Source: Brevibacterium picturae
Lineage (GTDB): Bacteria > Actinomycetota > Actinomycetes > Actinomycetales > Brevibacteriaceae
DNA length: 64,000 nucleotides
Reading direction: 5' to 3'
NCBI RefSeq assembly: GCF_900105045.1
Contig: NZ_LT629739.1
Span: forward strand, 3,348,001-3,412,000
Shown: piece by piece, positions 9,184 to 17,673 of the stretch
How the letters are laid out: each line of letters starts with the position of its first letter
Numbering within the stretch: the stretch's first letter is position 1
The notes under the pieces: model-generated
Database searches by the model: none
What the model was told of the DNA's origin: nothing
Seen by the model: only the letters and a program-made list of their open reading frames with translations
Made by a program: the position numbers and the translations under genes

Positions 9184-10326
9184 TCAGCCGGCCTCGCGCG
9201 CCTCCCGGGCTGAGGCGACGTCGTCGACGATTGCGGCGATGTGCTGCATGCTCGCGATCAGCGAACCGTAAAGGGGCCAGGAGCGCTCGGGGAGACCATC
9301 ATCGTCGGCCATGTTCACCGACAGCTGTTCGAGCCGCCTGAAGATCGGTTCGACCTCCGCATCGGGGTCGACAATCGCCCGACCGGCATCCCGGCCGATG
9401 GAAGTCCATTGTTCGCGGAAGCGGGTATCCCATTCGCCGTCTTCATATGATCCCTCGCGCAGAGTCCGAGTCAGATGGCGCAGATGGGAGATGCCCTCAT
9501 CCACCCGCTGCAGAATGTTCTCGTAGCTGGCATCCTCTGGCGATGTCTGCGATTCCAGAGCTTCGCCCGATGGGTAGCGCTTTCGGCGCAGTCGGTTACG
9601 CGGATTCGCTCGCTGGCTTTCACGAGCAAACTTGACCGTCTGCCACGCCGAGTTCAATTCTTCGCTCATTGATTCGGTCTCTGAGAACCAGTTATCGGCA
9701 TTGGCTGTGTCCCAATCCTGGTCGAGCTCATCGGCCATGTCGATCAGCATGTCACCCATGCGCCGATTGATGCTGTCGACGTACCGTGCTGCCTGCTGAT
9801 CCCGCAGCGGCGGAATCACAAGGAGGTTCACGACGATGCCGACGGCAATGCCCAGGCAGAGTTCTAAGATGCGTTCCCCGAGCAGCGGCTGCTGGCTGTC
9901 GAAGCCGCTGCCGAGGATGAAGATTCCGGTCGTCGCAATCGCCACGCCTTCATCACGGATCCAGGGAAGACGTGCAGCGGCGAGTCCGACCAGGAGCGCG
10001 AGAGCAAATGTCCAGATGCTCACTCCCAGGTAGTTGCCGATGACGAAGGACAAGGCCACACCGAGAGTTGAGGCGATCGTCGACTGAGCTCCGCGAGACA
10101 GTGAGCGGTGGACAGTCGCATGCACTGTCAGCAGTGCCGCCCACGGTGCCAGGAATGGCATCTGCGAGTTCAGAACATTATCCGACAGCCACCAAGCTCC
10201 GGTTGCCGCGATGACGGTCTTGACGATCTGGAGAAGGTCGGTGACGACTTCGGGCCGCTTGGCCAATGGTGAAAATTGTTGCCGTGAGTTCTGCTGCAAT
10301 GGTCGTCCCTTCGAACAGAAGTGCAT
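9184..10326 (-). CDS. FUSC-family (aromatic acid exporter-like) membrane protein
   Basis: This 380-residue protein has about six membrane segments in its first half (roughly residues 30-175), with a conserved WAALLTVHATVHRSLSRGAQ stretch and IPPLRDQQAARYVDSIN at the end of the membrane part. A long, charged helical cytoplasmic domain follows. That is the plan of FUSC/aromatic acid exporter proteins such as the AaeB and YgaW-like families. Substrate is unknown; family members export hydroxylated aromatic acids or help against toxic solutes. The start has no good ribosome site, but a TAGGGT box lies nine bases upstream, so the message may have a very short leader. Confidence 0.8.
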   Translation of the reverse strand: MHFCSKGRPLQQNSRQQFSPLAKRPEVVTDLLQIVKTVIAATGAWWLSDNVLNSQMPFLAPWAALLTVHATVHRSLSRGAQSTIASTLGVALSFVIGNYLGVSIWTFALALLVGLAAARLPWIRDEGVAIATTGIFILGSGFDSQQPLLGERILELCLGIAVGIVVNLLVIPPLRDQQAARYVDSINRRMGDMLIDMADELDQDWDTANADNWFSETESMSEELNSAWQTVKFARESQRANPRNRLRRKRYPSGEALESQTSPEDASYENILQRVDEGISHLRHLTRTLREGSYEDGEWDTRFREQWTSIGRDAGRAIVDPDAEVEPIFRRLEQLSVNMADDDGLPERSWPLYGSLIASMQHIAAIVDDVASAREAREAG

Positions 10327-10403
10327 GGAGTTGTCACCCTACAGGGAACGCTCGGCAGGCGACCTGACCTGCACGAGCGAGCTGCCGAAGCAGACAATGA
10401 AAA

Positions 10404-10445
10404 TGCCCGACATTCCTGCAGGTGAAACCTGCGAAATGTCGGGCA
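10404..10445 (-). terminator. Bipartite hairpin terminator behind the 55-residue gene
   Basis: The outer stem TGCCCGACATT (10404-10414) pairs with AATGTCGGGCA (10435-10445). The inner stem GCAGGT (10418-10423) pairs with ACCTGC (10427-10432) across a small asymmetric bulge. On the minus strand it is followed by ATTTTCATT, so it most likely terminates the small gene at 10520-10687. Confidence 0.75.
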
Positions 10446-10519
10446 GAGGTCAGACTGTCGTCGATCTTGCGCTGCTTAAAACCCAGCAGTGCGAAGAACA
10501 AACTGACAGTCGGTGTCGC

Positions 10520-10687
10520 TCAGGCTGCAGCCAGTGGCGTGATCTCACGCAGCGACGAGCCGGTGAACAGCACGACGCGGCCGGTGGAGTCACTGATCGT
10601 GATCTTTCCGTTGCGTGTGCTGATCGTTGGATCGATCAGTCCTGCATGCTCAACAGCACGCTGGACCCATTGTGGGAACTGAGTCAT
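10520..10687 (-). CDS. Small 55-residue protein of unknown function
   Basis: The reading frame starts at ATG 10687-10685 behind an ideal AAGGAGGGAACG ribosome site and ends with TGA at 10522-10520. The peptide starts MTQFPQWVQRAVEHAGLIDP and ends SLREITPLAAA. It is soluble, with an amphipathic helix followed by a likely beta stretch (KITISDSTGRVVLFTGSS). A dedicated terminator follows 75 bases downstream, so it looks like a monocistronic small gene. I do not recognise a family. The perfect ribosome site, codon use typical of the neighbours and own terminator support it being real. Confidence 0.65.
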   Translation of the reverse strand: MTQFPQWVQRAVEHAGLIDPTISTRNGKITISDSTGRVVLFTGSSLREITPLAAA

Positions 10688-11178
10688 CGTTCCCTCCTTT
10701 CTTAACTACTTCGTCGAAGGGCATGCATCAACGCACGCCGATCTCATTGCTTTTCTGATGGTGACGGGGCAGTCACCGGGGTGCAGGCAGCCAACCGATA
10801 GCATCGGATGGTGGCCGGCCGAGATGTCACCGTGGTGTGGGTCAATCCTTCACGGCGGGGGATCTGCAATTCGAAGTGAGACAGTGTCCGTGGCGAATCA
10901 TTTGCAATGTCGAACCTGAATCTGGTCTGCCATCATGAGCGACGTGTCATCGTGCTCAGTGGATCAGATGGTTCAATGAAGCCGGACAACTTCGAACGCA
11001 AGTCAACAGCTTAACTGCATCCGGAACGTGAAGTCAAAACAGCGGTGCCGACTGTCGAAACGACGTGCAGGGAATCGCCGGCAGGAGAGCGCCGTGCGAG
11101 GAACACGACATGCAGGAGAGCTCCGGCAGGGGAGCGGAGGAGACTGCGTCACCGGAGCGGAGCGTGTGACCGGGCGGA
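10688..11178. other. Intergenic region between the small gene and the D,D-carboxypeptidase
   Basis: This 491-base stretch is less GC-rich than its neighbours in its left part (10700-11000) and has no frame with coding bias on either strand. It must contain the promoter of the minus-strand small gene. Loose GCAGG(G/A)GA repeats occur at about 11078-11140, without clear structure. Nothing else was seen. Confidence 0.5.
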
Positions 11179-12438
11179 TCAGCGGGAGGACTTGCCCCAG
11201 CGCAACCTCAGCAAGATGATCAGCGCGGTGACCAGAAGCGCTGCCGCAACAGCCAGCATGCCGACAGGGAGCAGCTTCTCTATCGAGACGCCGAGAGTCG
11301 TTGCCGAAGACTTGGACTCAGATGCCTCTGCACCATCACTCGAATCCATCTCGGTGCCGACGGATGCGCGGCCATCAGCGCCGGCACCCCCGGCATCGCT
11401 GCCCGACGCGTTCGGATCGGCACTCGGTGTCACGGTGTCTCCGACCGGAATTGTCTGGAGGGACTTGGGATCCTTCTGCGCGAAGTCCCATTCGAGCAGG
11501 TCGATCGCGGCTTGGCGGGAGTTGTTGTCGATGCCGAGCATCGTCGCCACCACGCGGTGGCCGTCACGTTCGGCAACGGCGATGTAGGCGCCTTTGGCCT
11601 GTCGAGTGAAACCGTTCTTCAGGCCGAGCCCACCTTCGACCTGCCCGACGATCTTCGTGTGATTCTGGATCGGATAGCCTTCGAACTTCTCCTTGGTGTC
11701 CGGGTTCGTGCCACCGGGAAACTGGTATGTTTCGGTGCCGATGACGCTCATCAGGTATTCGTCTTCGCACACAGCCCACGCCAGTTTCATCATGTCCGCG
11801 GCCGTCGTGTATTGGTCCTCGTCATCGAGACCCGAGGTGTTGGCCGCGTGAGTGTTCGTCATACCCAGCTCTTCGGCCTTCTCATTCATCAGAGCCACAG
11901 CCTTTTCCTGCCCTCCGGCAGCCCGTCCGAGTGCGTTCGCGGCATCATTGGCGCTCGACATCAACATCGCATGGAAGAGGAGATCTACCGTGTATTCGTT
12001 CTTCTGCATGAGACCGACCTTGGTGCCATCGATCTCCATGTCCTCGAATTTCGCCTCCACCTTCTGCTTGGGATCGTCGAGCACCTCGACGAGAGCCAAT
12101 GCTGTCAGCAGTTTGATCGTCGACGCCGGAGCATGCTTCTTGTCGATGTCATGTGCGGCCTGAAGTTCTCCAGTGTCGAGGTCTCCCACCAGCCACGCTG
12201 TTCCCACCGGTTGCGGTGGCTTCGCTCCATTGCCGAGGTCGGCGGGAGTTTCGTAGACCTTCTCCTGCTTCTCGTCTGGTGTGGTGTCAGCGTGTGTCAC
12301 CGAGGGGGAAAGCGTCAGCTGGGCGCCGACGAGCAGAAGCGCGAGAGCGGCGGCGGCGATGAGACGCACCCCTGCTCCGAACGAATGCGGAAGCGCTGCT
12401 GCCGTCACAGAAGCAGAGGAAGGGTGGGTAGAACGCAT
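11179..12438 (-). CDS. D-alanyl-D-alanine carboxypeptidase (peptidase S11, DacA/PBP5-like)
   Basis: This 419-residue enzyme should trim the terminal D-Ala from peptidoglycan pentapeptides outside the membrane. The N-terminal hydrophobic stretch (about 18-48) is a signal peptide. The active-site motifs are STIK (nucleophile Ser plus Lys, near residue 105), SSAND for SxN (about 161), and KNG where most S11 enzymes have KTG (about 275); KNG forms are seen in actinobacteria. A Ser/Asp-rich linker leads to a single C-terminal membrane anchor (about 388-412) ending WGKSSR. The ATG is preceded at seven bases by TAGACT, so the message is probably leaderless. Confidence 0.92.
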   Translation of the reverse strand: MRSTHPSSASVTAAALPHSFGAGVRLIAAAALALLLVGAQLTLSPSVTHADTTPDEKQEKVYETPADLGNGAKPPQPVGTAWLVGDLDTGELQAAHDIDKKHAPASTIKLLTALALVEVLDDPKQKVEAKFEDMEIDGTKVGLMQKNEYTVDLLFHAMLMSSANDAANALGRAAGGQEKAVALMNEKAEELGMTNTHAANTSGLDDEDQYTTAADMMKLAWAVCEDEYLMSVIGTETYQFPGGTNPDTKEKFEGYPIQNHTKIVGQVEGGLGLKNGFTRQAKGAYIAVAERDGHRVVATMLGIDNNSRQAAIDLLEWDFAQKDPKSLQTIPVGDTVTPSADPNASGSDAGGAGADGRASVGTEMDSSDGAEASESKSSATTLGVSIEKLLPVGMLAVAAALLVTALIILLRLRWGKSSR

Positions 12439-12670
12439 GCGGCCCAGTCTACGACGGAGTAGAAACCGACGTGTTCAGGAAAACGCATGCGATTGAGCAC
12501 AGCAATTCCACAGTCCAAGTCAGGCTGAGCTGGTTCAAACCTGTCCACCGTGACGTGAATTGCAGACAGCGCTGCCGAAAACGGAAACTCTCGAACACGA
12601 AAACCCCCGAACAAGCGCGACGCCGCGGGGAACGCAAACGGCGGCAGCGCACGAAAGGCGGCGCCACACG

Positions 12671-12702
12671 AAAAACGGCCGCGCACGAAAAGTGCACGGC
12701 CG
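12671..12702 (-). terminator. Intrinsic terminator of the sdhCDAB operon
   Basis: CGGCCG and GCAC on one arm pair with GTGC and CGGCCG on the other (12676-12702) around a five-base loop, with one mismatch. On the minus strand the stem is followed directly by TTTTT (12675-12671). It lies 24 bases after the sdhB stop. Confidence 0.9.
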
Positions 12703-12725
12703 CCTCGGCGATATGGATGTTCAGA

Positions 12726-13523
12726 TCAGAATGCGCGCTGCAGAACCGCCTGCTTCACCTCGGCGATGGCCTTAGTGATTTCGATGCCACGAGGGCAGGC
12801 CTCGGTGCAGTTGAAGGTGGTGCGGCAGCGCCACACACCTTCCTTGTCGTTGAGGATCTCCAGGCGCATGTCTCCGCCTTCGTCACGCGAATCGAAGATG
12901 AAACGATGCGCGTTGACGATGGCCGCCGGTCCGAAGTACTGGCCGTCGGTCCAGAACACGGGGCAGGACGAGGTGCACGCGGCGCAGAGGATGCACTTGG
13001 TGGTGTCGTCGAAGGCCTCACGCTCTTCGGCCGACTGCAGACGCTCACGCGTCGGCTCGTGGCCGGAGGTGATGAGGAACGGCATGACCTCACGGTAGGA
13101 CTGGAAGAACGGCTCCATGTCGACGATGAGGTCCTTCTCCAGAGGCAGACCCTTGATCGCTTCGATGGTGATCGTCTTGTTCGTGTCAAGATCCTTCAGC
13201 AGGGTCTTGCAGGCCAGACGGTTGCGGCCGTTGATGCGCATGGCATCGGAGCCGCACACGCCGTGGGCACAGGAGCGGCGGAAGGACAGCGAACCGTCGG
13301 TCTCCCACTTGATCTTGTGCAGGGCGTCCAGCACACGGTCGGTGCCGTACATCGTGACCTTGTACTCCTCCCAGTGCGCCTCTTCGTCCTGTTCGGGATC
13401 GAAGCGTGCGATCTGGAAGGTGCAGTCGAACGACGGGATCGAACCGCTGTCACCGGCCACGTGGTCGGGCAGGTCGATCTTCGAGGCGGGTTCCGGGGTT
13501 TCGGTTGAGGTATCTGTGCTCAT
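12726..13523 (-). CDS. sdhB: Succinate dehydrogenase iron-sulfur subunit
   Basis: This 265-residue protein passes electrons from the flavin in SdhA to quinone. All three cluster motifs are present: the [2Fe-2S] set beginning CAHGVCGSD with a later Cys in RLACKTL, the [4Fe-4S] set CILCAACTSSCP, and the [3Fe-4S] set with CTEACPRG. The ATG shares its A with the sdhA stop (TGATG), so the genes are translationally coupled. It is the last gene of the operon. A Ser/Thr-rich N-terminal extension of about 25 residues precedes the ferredoxin domain. Confidence 0.97.
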   Translation of the reverse strand: MSTDTSTETPEPASKIDLPDHVAGDSGSIPSFDCTFQIARFDPEQDEEAHWEEYKVTMYGTDRVLDALHKIKWETDGSLSFRRSCAHGVCGSDAMRINGRNRLACKTLLKDLDTNKTITIEAIKGLPLEKDLIVDMEPFFQSYREVMPFLITSGHEPTRERLQSAEEREAFDDTTKCILCAACTSSCPVFWTDGQYFGPAAIVNAHRFIFDSRDEGGDMRLEILNDKEGVWRCRTTFNCTEACPRGIEITKAIAEVKQAVLQRAF

Positions 13524-15283
13524 CAGTACTTACGCTCCATCGGCTGGTAACGGGTGACGATGACGGGCTTCGTCTCCAGACGCATGCCCTTGATGCCGTC
13601 GGTCTCGGAATCAGGATCGAGGTACGTCATCGTGTGATGCATGAATCCGTCGTCGTCACGATCCGGGAAGTCCTCTCGGAAGTGGCCACCGCGTGATTCC
13701 TTGCGGTGGATGGCGGCGACGGAGATGACCTCGGCAAGTTCGAGCAGGAAGTTCAGCTCGACAGCCTCGAGGAGGTCGAGGTTGAAGCGCTTGCCACGAT
13801 CCTGAATGCCGACGTTGTTGTAACGTTCACGCAGTTTCGCGATCTCGTCGAGCGCTTCGCGCAGTGTTTCGTCAGTGCGGAAGACCTGGACGTTGGCGTC
13901 CATGAGTTCCTGCAGATCCTTGCGGATGGCACCGATGCGTTCGGTACCATCCGAGGTCCGCATCTTCTCCAGCAGTGCGACGGTGTCGTTCTCGGCACCC
14001 TCCGGCAGCTCGACGAAGTCAGCGGTCTGCGAGTACTCCGCGGCGGCGATGCCGGCGCGCTTGCCGAAGACGTTGATGTCGAGCAGTGAGTTCGTGCCCA
14101 GGCGGTTCGAGCCGTGGACGGACACGCAGGCAACCTCACCGGCGGCATAGAGGCCGGGGATGACGTTGTCGTTGTCCGCCAGCACCTCGGCGCCGATGTT
14201 GGTCGGGATGCCGCCCATGGCATAGTGCGCGGTCGGGAAGACCGGCACCGGCTCCGTGTAGGGCTCCACGCCGAGGTAGGTGCGAGCGAACTCGGTGATG
14301 TCGGGCAGCTTCGCATCGATGTGCGCGGGCTCGAGGTGGGTGAGGTCGAGCAGGACGTAGTCCTTGTTCGGTCCGCAGCCGCGGCCTTCGCGCACCTCGT
14401 TGGCCATGGATCGGGCCACGATGTCACGAGGCGCGAGGTCCTTGATCGTCGGGGCGTAGCGTTCCATGAAGCGCTCACCGTCGGAGTTGCGCAGAATCGC
14501 GCCTTCACCGCGGGCGGCCTCGGAGAGCAGGATGCCCAGACCGGCCAGACCGGTCGGGTGGAACTGGAAGAACTCCATGTCCTCGAGCGGGATGCCCCGG
14601 TTGTAGGCCACGGCCATGCCGTCACCGGTCAGGGTGTGTGCGTTCGAGGTGGTCTTGAAGACCTTGCCCACACCGCCGGTGGCGAAGACGACCGACTTGG
14701 CCTGGAACAGGTGGATCTCGCCGGTGGCCAGTTCGTAGGCGACGACGCCGGCCGGACGGCGGACCCCGTCGACCTCGGTCATGGCCAGGTCGAGGACGTA
14801 GAACTCGTTGTAGAACTCCACGCCGTGCTTGACGCAGTTCTGGTACAGAGTCTGGAGGATCATGTGACCGGTGCGGTCGGCCGCATAGCAGGAGCGGCGA
14901 ACCGGGGACTTGCCGTGGTCACGGGTGTGACCACCGAAGCGACGCTGGTCGATCCGGCCTTCGGGGGTCCTGTTGAAGGGAAGACCCATCTTCTCGAGGT
15001 CGAGAACGGCGTCGATTGCTTCCTTTGCCATCACCTCGGCGGCATCCTGGTCGACTAGGTAGTCACCGCCCTTGACGGTGTCGAAGGTGTGCCATTCCCA
15101 GTTGTCCTCTTCCACGTTCGCCAGTGCGGCGCACATGCCGCCCTGGGCCGCACCGGTGTGCGAACGGGTGGGGTAGAGCTTGGTCAGGACTGCGGTTCGG
15201 GCGCGCTGGCCCGATTCGATCGCTGCGCGCATCCCGGCGCCACCGGCGCCGACGATGATGACGTCGTGTTGGTGTACCTGCAT
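13523..15283 (-). CDS. sdhA: Succinate dehydrogenase flavoprotein subunit
   Basis: This 586-residue protein oxidises succinate to fumarate. The FAD dinucleotide fold is at the N-terminus (DVIIVGAGGAGMRAAIES), followed by the covalent-FAD histidine region TRSHTGAAQGG near residue 43. The substrate region contains GGHTRDHGKSPVRRSCYAAD and the dimer-face stretch FFQFHPTGLAGLGILLSEAARGEG; these are cited in part. C-terminal residues RKESRGGHFREDFP are also typical. It overlaps sdhB by one base and follows sdhD by ten bases. Confidence 0.97.
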   Translation of the reverse strand: MQVHQHDVIIVGAGGAGMRAAIESGQRARTAVLTKLYPTRSHTGAAQGGMCAALANVEEDNWEWHTFDTVKGGDYLVDQDAAEVMAKEAIDAVLDLEKMGLPFNRTPEGRIDQRRFGGHTRDHGKSPVRRSCYAADRTGHMILQTLYQNCVKHGVEFYNEFYVLDLAMTEVDGVRRPAGVVAYELATGEIHLFQAKSVVFATGGVGKVFKTTSNAHTLTGDGMAVAYNRGIPLEDMEFFQFHPTGLAGLGILLSEAARGEGAILRNSDGERFMERYAPTIKDLAPRDIVARSMANEVREGRGCGPNKDYVLLDLTHLEPAHIDAKLPDITEFARTYLGVEPYTEPVPVFPTAHYAMGGIPTNIGAEVLADNDNVIPGLYAAGEVACVSVHGSNRLGTNSLLDINVFGKRAGIAAAEYSQTADFVELPEGAENDTVALLEKMRTSDGTERIGAIRKDLQELMDANVQVFRTDETLREALDEIAKLRERYNNVGIQDRGKRFNLDLLEAVELNFLLELAEVISVAAIHRKESRGGHFREDFPDRDDDGFMHHTMTYLDPDSETDGIKGMRLETKPVIVTRYQPMERKY

Positions 15284-15293
15284 GTTTCTCCTT

Positions 15294-15743
15294 TTAGGCC
15301 TGGCAGAACGACGCCAGCAGTGCGGGGTCGGCTCCGGCCGGGCAGGGATCGAATGTGAAGATGACCAGCGTGCCGAGCACGATGACGATGGCCGAGGCGA
15401 TGTAGAGGATCACCTGGAGAGCCATTCGGGTGCTGGGCTTCTCGGCATAGTCCATGATGATGGTGCGCAGGCCGTTGGTGCCGTGCAGCATTGCCAGCCA
15501 CAGCATCAGCAGATCCCAGATCTGCCAGAACGGGCTGGCCCATTTGCCGGCCACGAACCCGAAGTCGATGGCCTGGACGCCCTCGCCTGCCCACAGGTTC
15601 ACGAACAGGTGACCGAAGATGAGGATGACGAGGATGACGCCCGAGACGCGCATGAACAGCCACGCGAACATCTCGAACTTCGAACGTGTTGATTTGTGCC
15701 GCGAGTAACCGGTGCGCGGAGCCGGGATCGATGTTGTGCTCAT
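15294..15743 (-). CDS. sdhD: Succinate dehydrogenase membrane anchor subunit
   Basis: This 149-residue protein has three membrane helices at about 25-50, 70-95 and 105-130. The first carries FMRVSGVILVILIFGH, with the RxSG and His expected for quinone and heme binding. LHGTNGLRTIIMDYAEKP follows the second helix, the usual SdhD HGxxGxR motif. Its start is one base after the sdhC stop. It anchors SdhAB to the membrane and completes the quinone site. Confidence 0.94.
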   Translation of the reverse strand: MSTTSIPAPRTGYSRHKSTRSKFEMFAWLFMRVSGVILVILIFGHLFVNLWAGEGVQAIDFGFVAGKWASPFWQIWDLLMLWLAMLHGTNGLRTIIMDYAEKPSTRMALQVILYIASAIVIVLGTLVIFTFDPCPAGADPALLASFCQA

Positions 15744-15744
15744 G

Positions 15745-16122
15745 TCATCCTCCGAACGTGTGCATCAGCTGGCGGGGGATGAAGGCGATCATGATGATGA
15801 GCCATACGACGATGACTCCCCAGAACAGCTTCTTCTGATTCTTCGGTCCACTCTTCGAGAAGTCGACGAGAATGACGCGAAGGCCGTTGAACGCATGGAA
15901 TGCGATCGCGGCAACGAGTGCGATCTCGCCGAATGCCATGACCGGAGTCTTGTAGGTTCCGATCACAGCGTTGTAGGCCTCGGGCGAGACGCGGACGAGT
16001 GCAGTATCGAGCACGTGGACCAGCAGGAAGAAGAAGATTCCGACGCCTGTGACGCGATGCGCGACCCAGGACCACATTCCTTCGTTTCCTCGGTACAGAG
16101 TGCCCGTAGACGCTTTGGCCAC
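15745..16122 (-). CDS. sdhC: Succinate dehydrogenase cytochrome b556 subunit
   Basis: This 125-residue protein has three membrane helices (about 20-42, 60-84, 98-118). MWSWVAHRVTGVGIFFFLLVH begins the first and carries the Ser-His-Arg pattern of SdhC, with a heme-ligand His; FHAFNGLRVILVDF follows the second helix. The start is a GTG with GGAGG seven bases upstream. It is the first gene of sdhCDAB, the usual actinobacterial order. Confidence 0.94.
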   Translation of the reverse strand: MAKASTGTLYRGNEGMWSWVAHRVTGVGIFFFLLVHVLDTALVRVSPEAYNAVIGTYKTPVMAFGEIALVAAIAFHAFNGLRVILVDFSKSGPKNQKKLFWGVIVVWLIIMIAFIPRQLMHTFGG

Positions 16123-16477
16123 GGAGCATCCTCCATCTTGGATTAATCGACTGTGTACATCAAGAAACTACGCCGAACGCCGCCTGGTTGCCAGTCGAGC
16201 CTCACCTGAGCGTGGTGGATCACATTAAGTTCCTGGCAGTTCCCTCATAGTCGTCGATCTCGGATACGACGAAATTCAATTACATCACAAGCATATGCGC
16301 TAACTATTCTGACCGTAGGGCTGACCTGGACAGTCGGGACCGTCGCCGAGGTGGGGCCGGGCTCAATGACGATCCGGGTGGACTGAGGATGACCGGGAGA
16401 ACAATTCCGGTTCTCCTCACCCCGACACGGCGGACAGCATCGGTCAGTCGGTGCCCGAACTTTGAGACACTGAAGAA
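16123..16477. other. Divergent intergenic region between sdhC and the guanylyltransferase gene
   Basis: This 355-base gap has no gene. It contains the sdh promoter on the left and, on the right, the region ahead of the guanylyltransferase, where GACACT stands six bases before the GTG and may be a weak -10 box. No hairpin or clear operator was found. Confidence 0.55.
16165..16193 (-). promoter_or_regulatory. Candidate sdhC promoter
   Basis: On the minus strand, TGGCAA (16193-16188) and TAGTTT (16170-16165) stand 17 bases apart, about 42 bases before the sdhC GTG. The spacing is ideal but the -35 match is weak. Confidence 0.35.
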
Positions 16478-17593
16478 GTGAACACACACTTCCACGCCAT
16501 CATCCCCGCCGGCGGATCCGGAACCCGACTCTGGCCGCTGTCGCGCAAGGCATCGCCGAAGTTCCTCCACGACGTGCTGGGTACGGGCCGGAGCCTGATC
16601 CAATCCACCTGGGACCGCGTCGCACCGCTCGTGGGACCCGGGAAAGTGTGGGTGGTGACCGGGGAGAGCCACCTCGACCAGGTCGCCGAGCAGCTGCCCG
16701 AGATGTCCGTGCGCAAAATCCTCGCCGAACCGTCCCCGAAGGACTCGGCCGCCGCGATCGGGCTCGCGACCATGCTCATTGCGAAGGAAGACCCCGACGC
16801 GATCGTCGGCTCGTTCTCCGCCGACCACTCGATCACCAACGTCGACGAGTTCCGGCTGGTCATCGACCAGGCCTGCGCCGCCGCCGAGACCGGCGACATC
16901 GTCACCGTCGGCATCATGCCCCGCAACCCGGCCACCGCCTACGGCTACATCGAAACCGGCGAGCTGCTGGGCCTCGACCGTGCACCGACCGCCAGGCGCG
17001 CTATGGCCTTCGCCGAGAAGCCCGCCGCGAGCACCGCCCGCGAGTACGTCACCTCCGGCCGCTACCGCTGGAACGCCGGCATGTTCATCGCGAAGGCAAG
17101 CGCATTGCTGGAGGTCCTCGAGACCGAGGATCCGACCCTGCACGCAGGCCTGTCTCAGATCGCCGAGGCGTGGGGGACCGATGCCCAGGCAGAGGTGCTC
17201 GCCGAGGTGTGGCCCGGCCTGGAGAAGCGCGCCATCGATTACGTCGTGGCCGAGCCTGCTGCCGCGGCCGGCCGCGTCATCGTCATTCCCGGCGATTTCG
17301 GCTGGGACGATGTCGGTGACTTCGACTCGGTCGCCCGCCTGCGGCAGCCGGTGCCCGGCGAGCCGAGCGGTGTCATCTCGATCGGCGGCAACTGCGAACT
17401 CCTCGAGATCGACGCCTCCGGAGTCGTCTTCTCCGAATCCGAGCAGCCGCGCACGGTCGCGATCGTCGGCCTCGACGACCTCGTCGTCGTCGACACCGAG
17501 GACGTCCTGCTCATCACCTCCCGCTCCCACGCGCAGGATGTGAAGAAGGCAGTCTCCGCAGCAGGGGAGCGCGGGCTCGACGATCTGCTGTAG
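16478..17593 (+). CDS. manC: Mannose-1-phosphate guanylyltransferase
   Basis: This 371-residue nucleotidyltransferase should make GDP-mannose from mannose-1-phosphate and GTP for cell-envelope mannosylation. The nucleotide-binding signature AIIPAGGSGTRLWPLSRKASPK lies at residues 6-27, followed by FSADHSI, NPATAYGYIETGE and FVEKP-like FAEKPAASTA, and GRYRWNAGMFI, all in family order. The protein is the short form that lacks the phosphomannose-isomerase domain. The start is a GTG preceded by GAAGAA only. The gene is monocistronic or heads the group 16478-21701. Confidence 0.9.
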   Translation: MNTHFHAIIPAGGSGTRLWPLSRKASPKFLHDVLGTGRSLIQSTWDRVAPLVGPGKVWVVTGESHLDQVAEQLPEMSVRKILAEPSPKDSAAAIGLATMLIAKEDPDAIVGSFSADHSITNVDEFRLVIDQACAAAETGDIVTVGIMPRNPATAYGYIETGELLGLDRAPTARRAMAFAEKPAASTAREYVTSGRYRWNAGMFIAKASALLEVLETEDPTLHAGLSQIAEAWGTDAQAEVLAEVWPGLEKRAIDYVVAEPAAAAGRVIVIPGDFGWDDVGDFDSVARLRQPVPGEPSGVISIGGNCELLEIDASGVVFSESEQPRTVAIVGLDDLVVVDTEDVLLITSRSHAQDVKKAVSAAGERGLDDLL

Positions 17594-17673
17594 GCAGGTG
17601 GCGGGGCACAGAGTGTGTCGAAATTGGTCGCATTGCGCCCAAATGTGACGCGAAGTGCTTAGCATTGCAGTCA

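Noticed and set aside
11040-11178. GCAGG(G/A)GA repeats as a structured RNA or riboswitch
   Set aside because: The copies are irregular and do not form paired arms; no gene is placed to be controlled in the plus direction.
16205-16228. CRP/GlxR-like site (GTGGTGGATCACA) ahead of sdhC
   Set aside because: The two half sites are spaced wrongly for TGTGA-N6-TCACA and the left half is poor.
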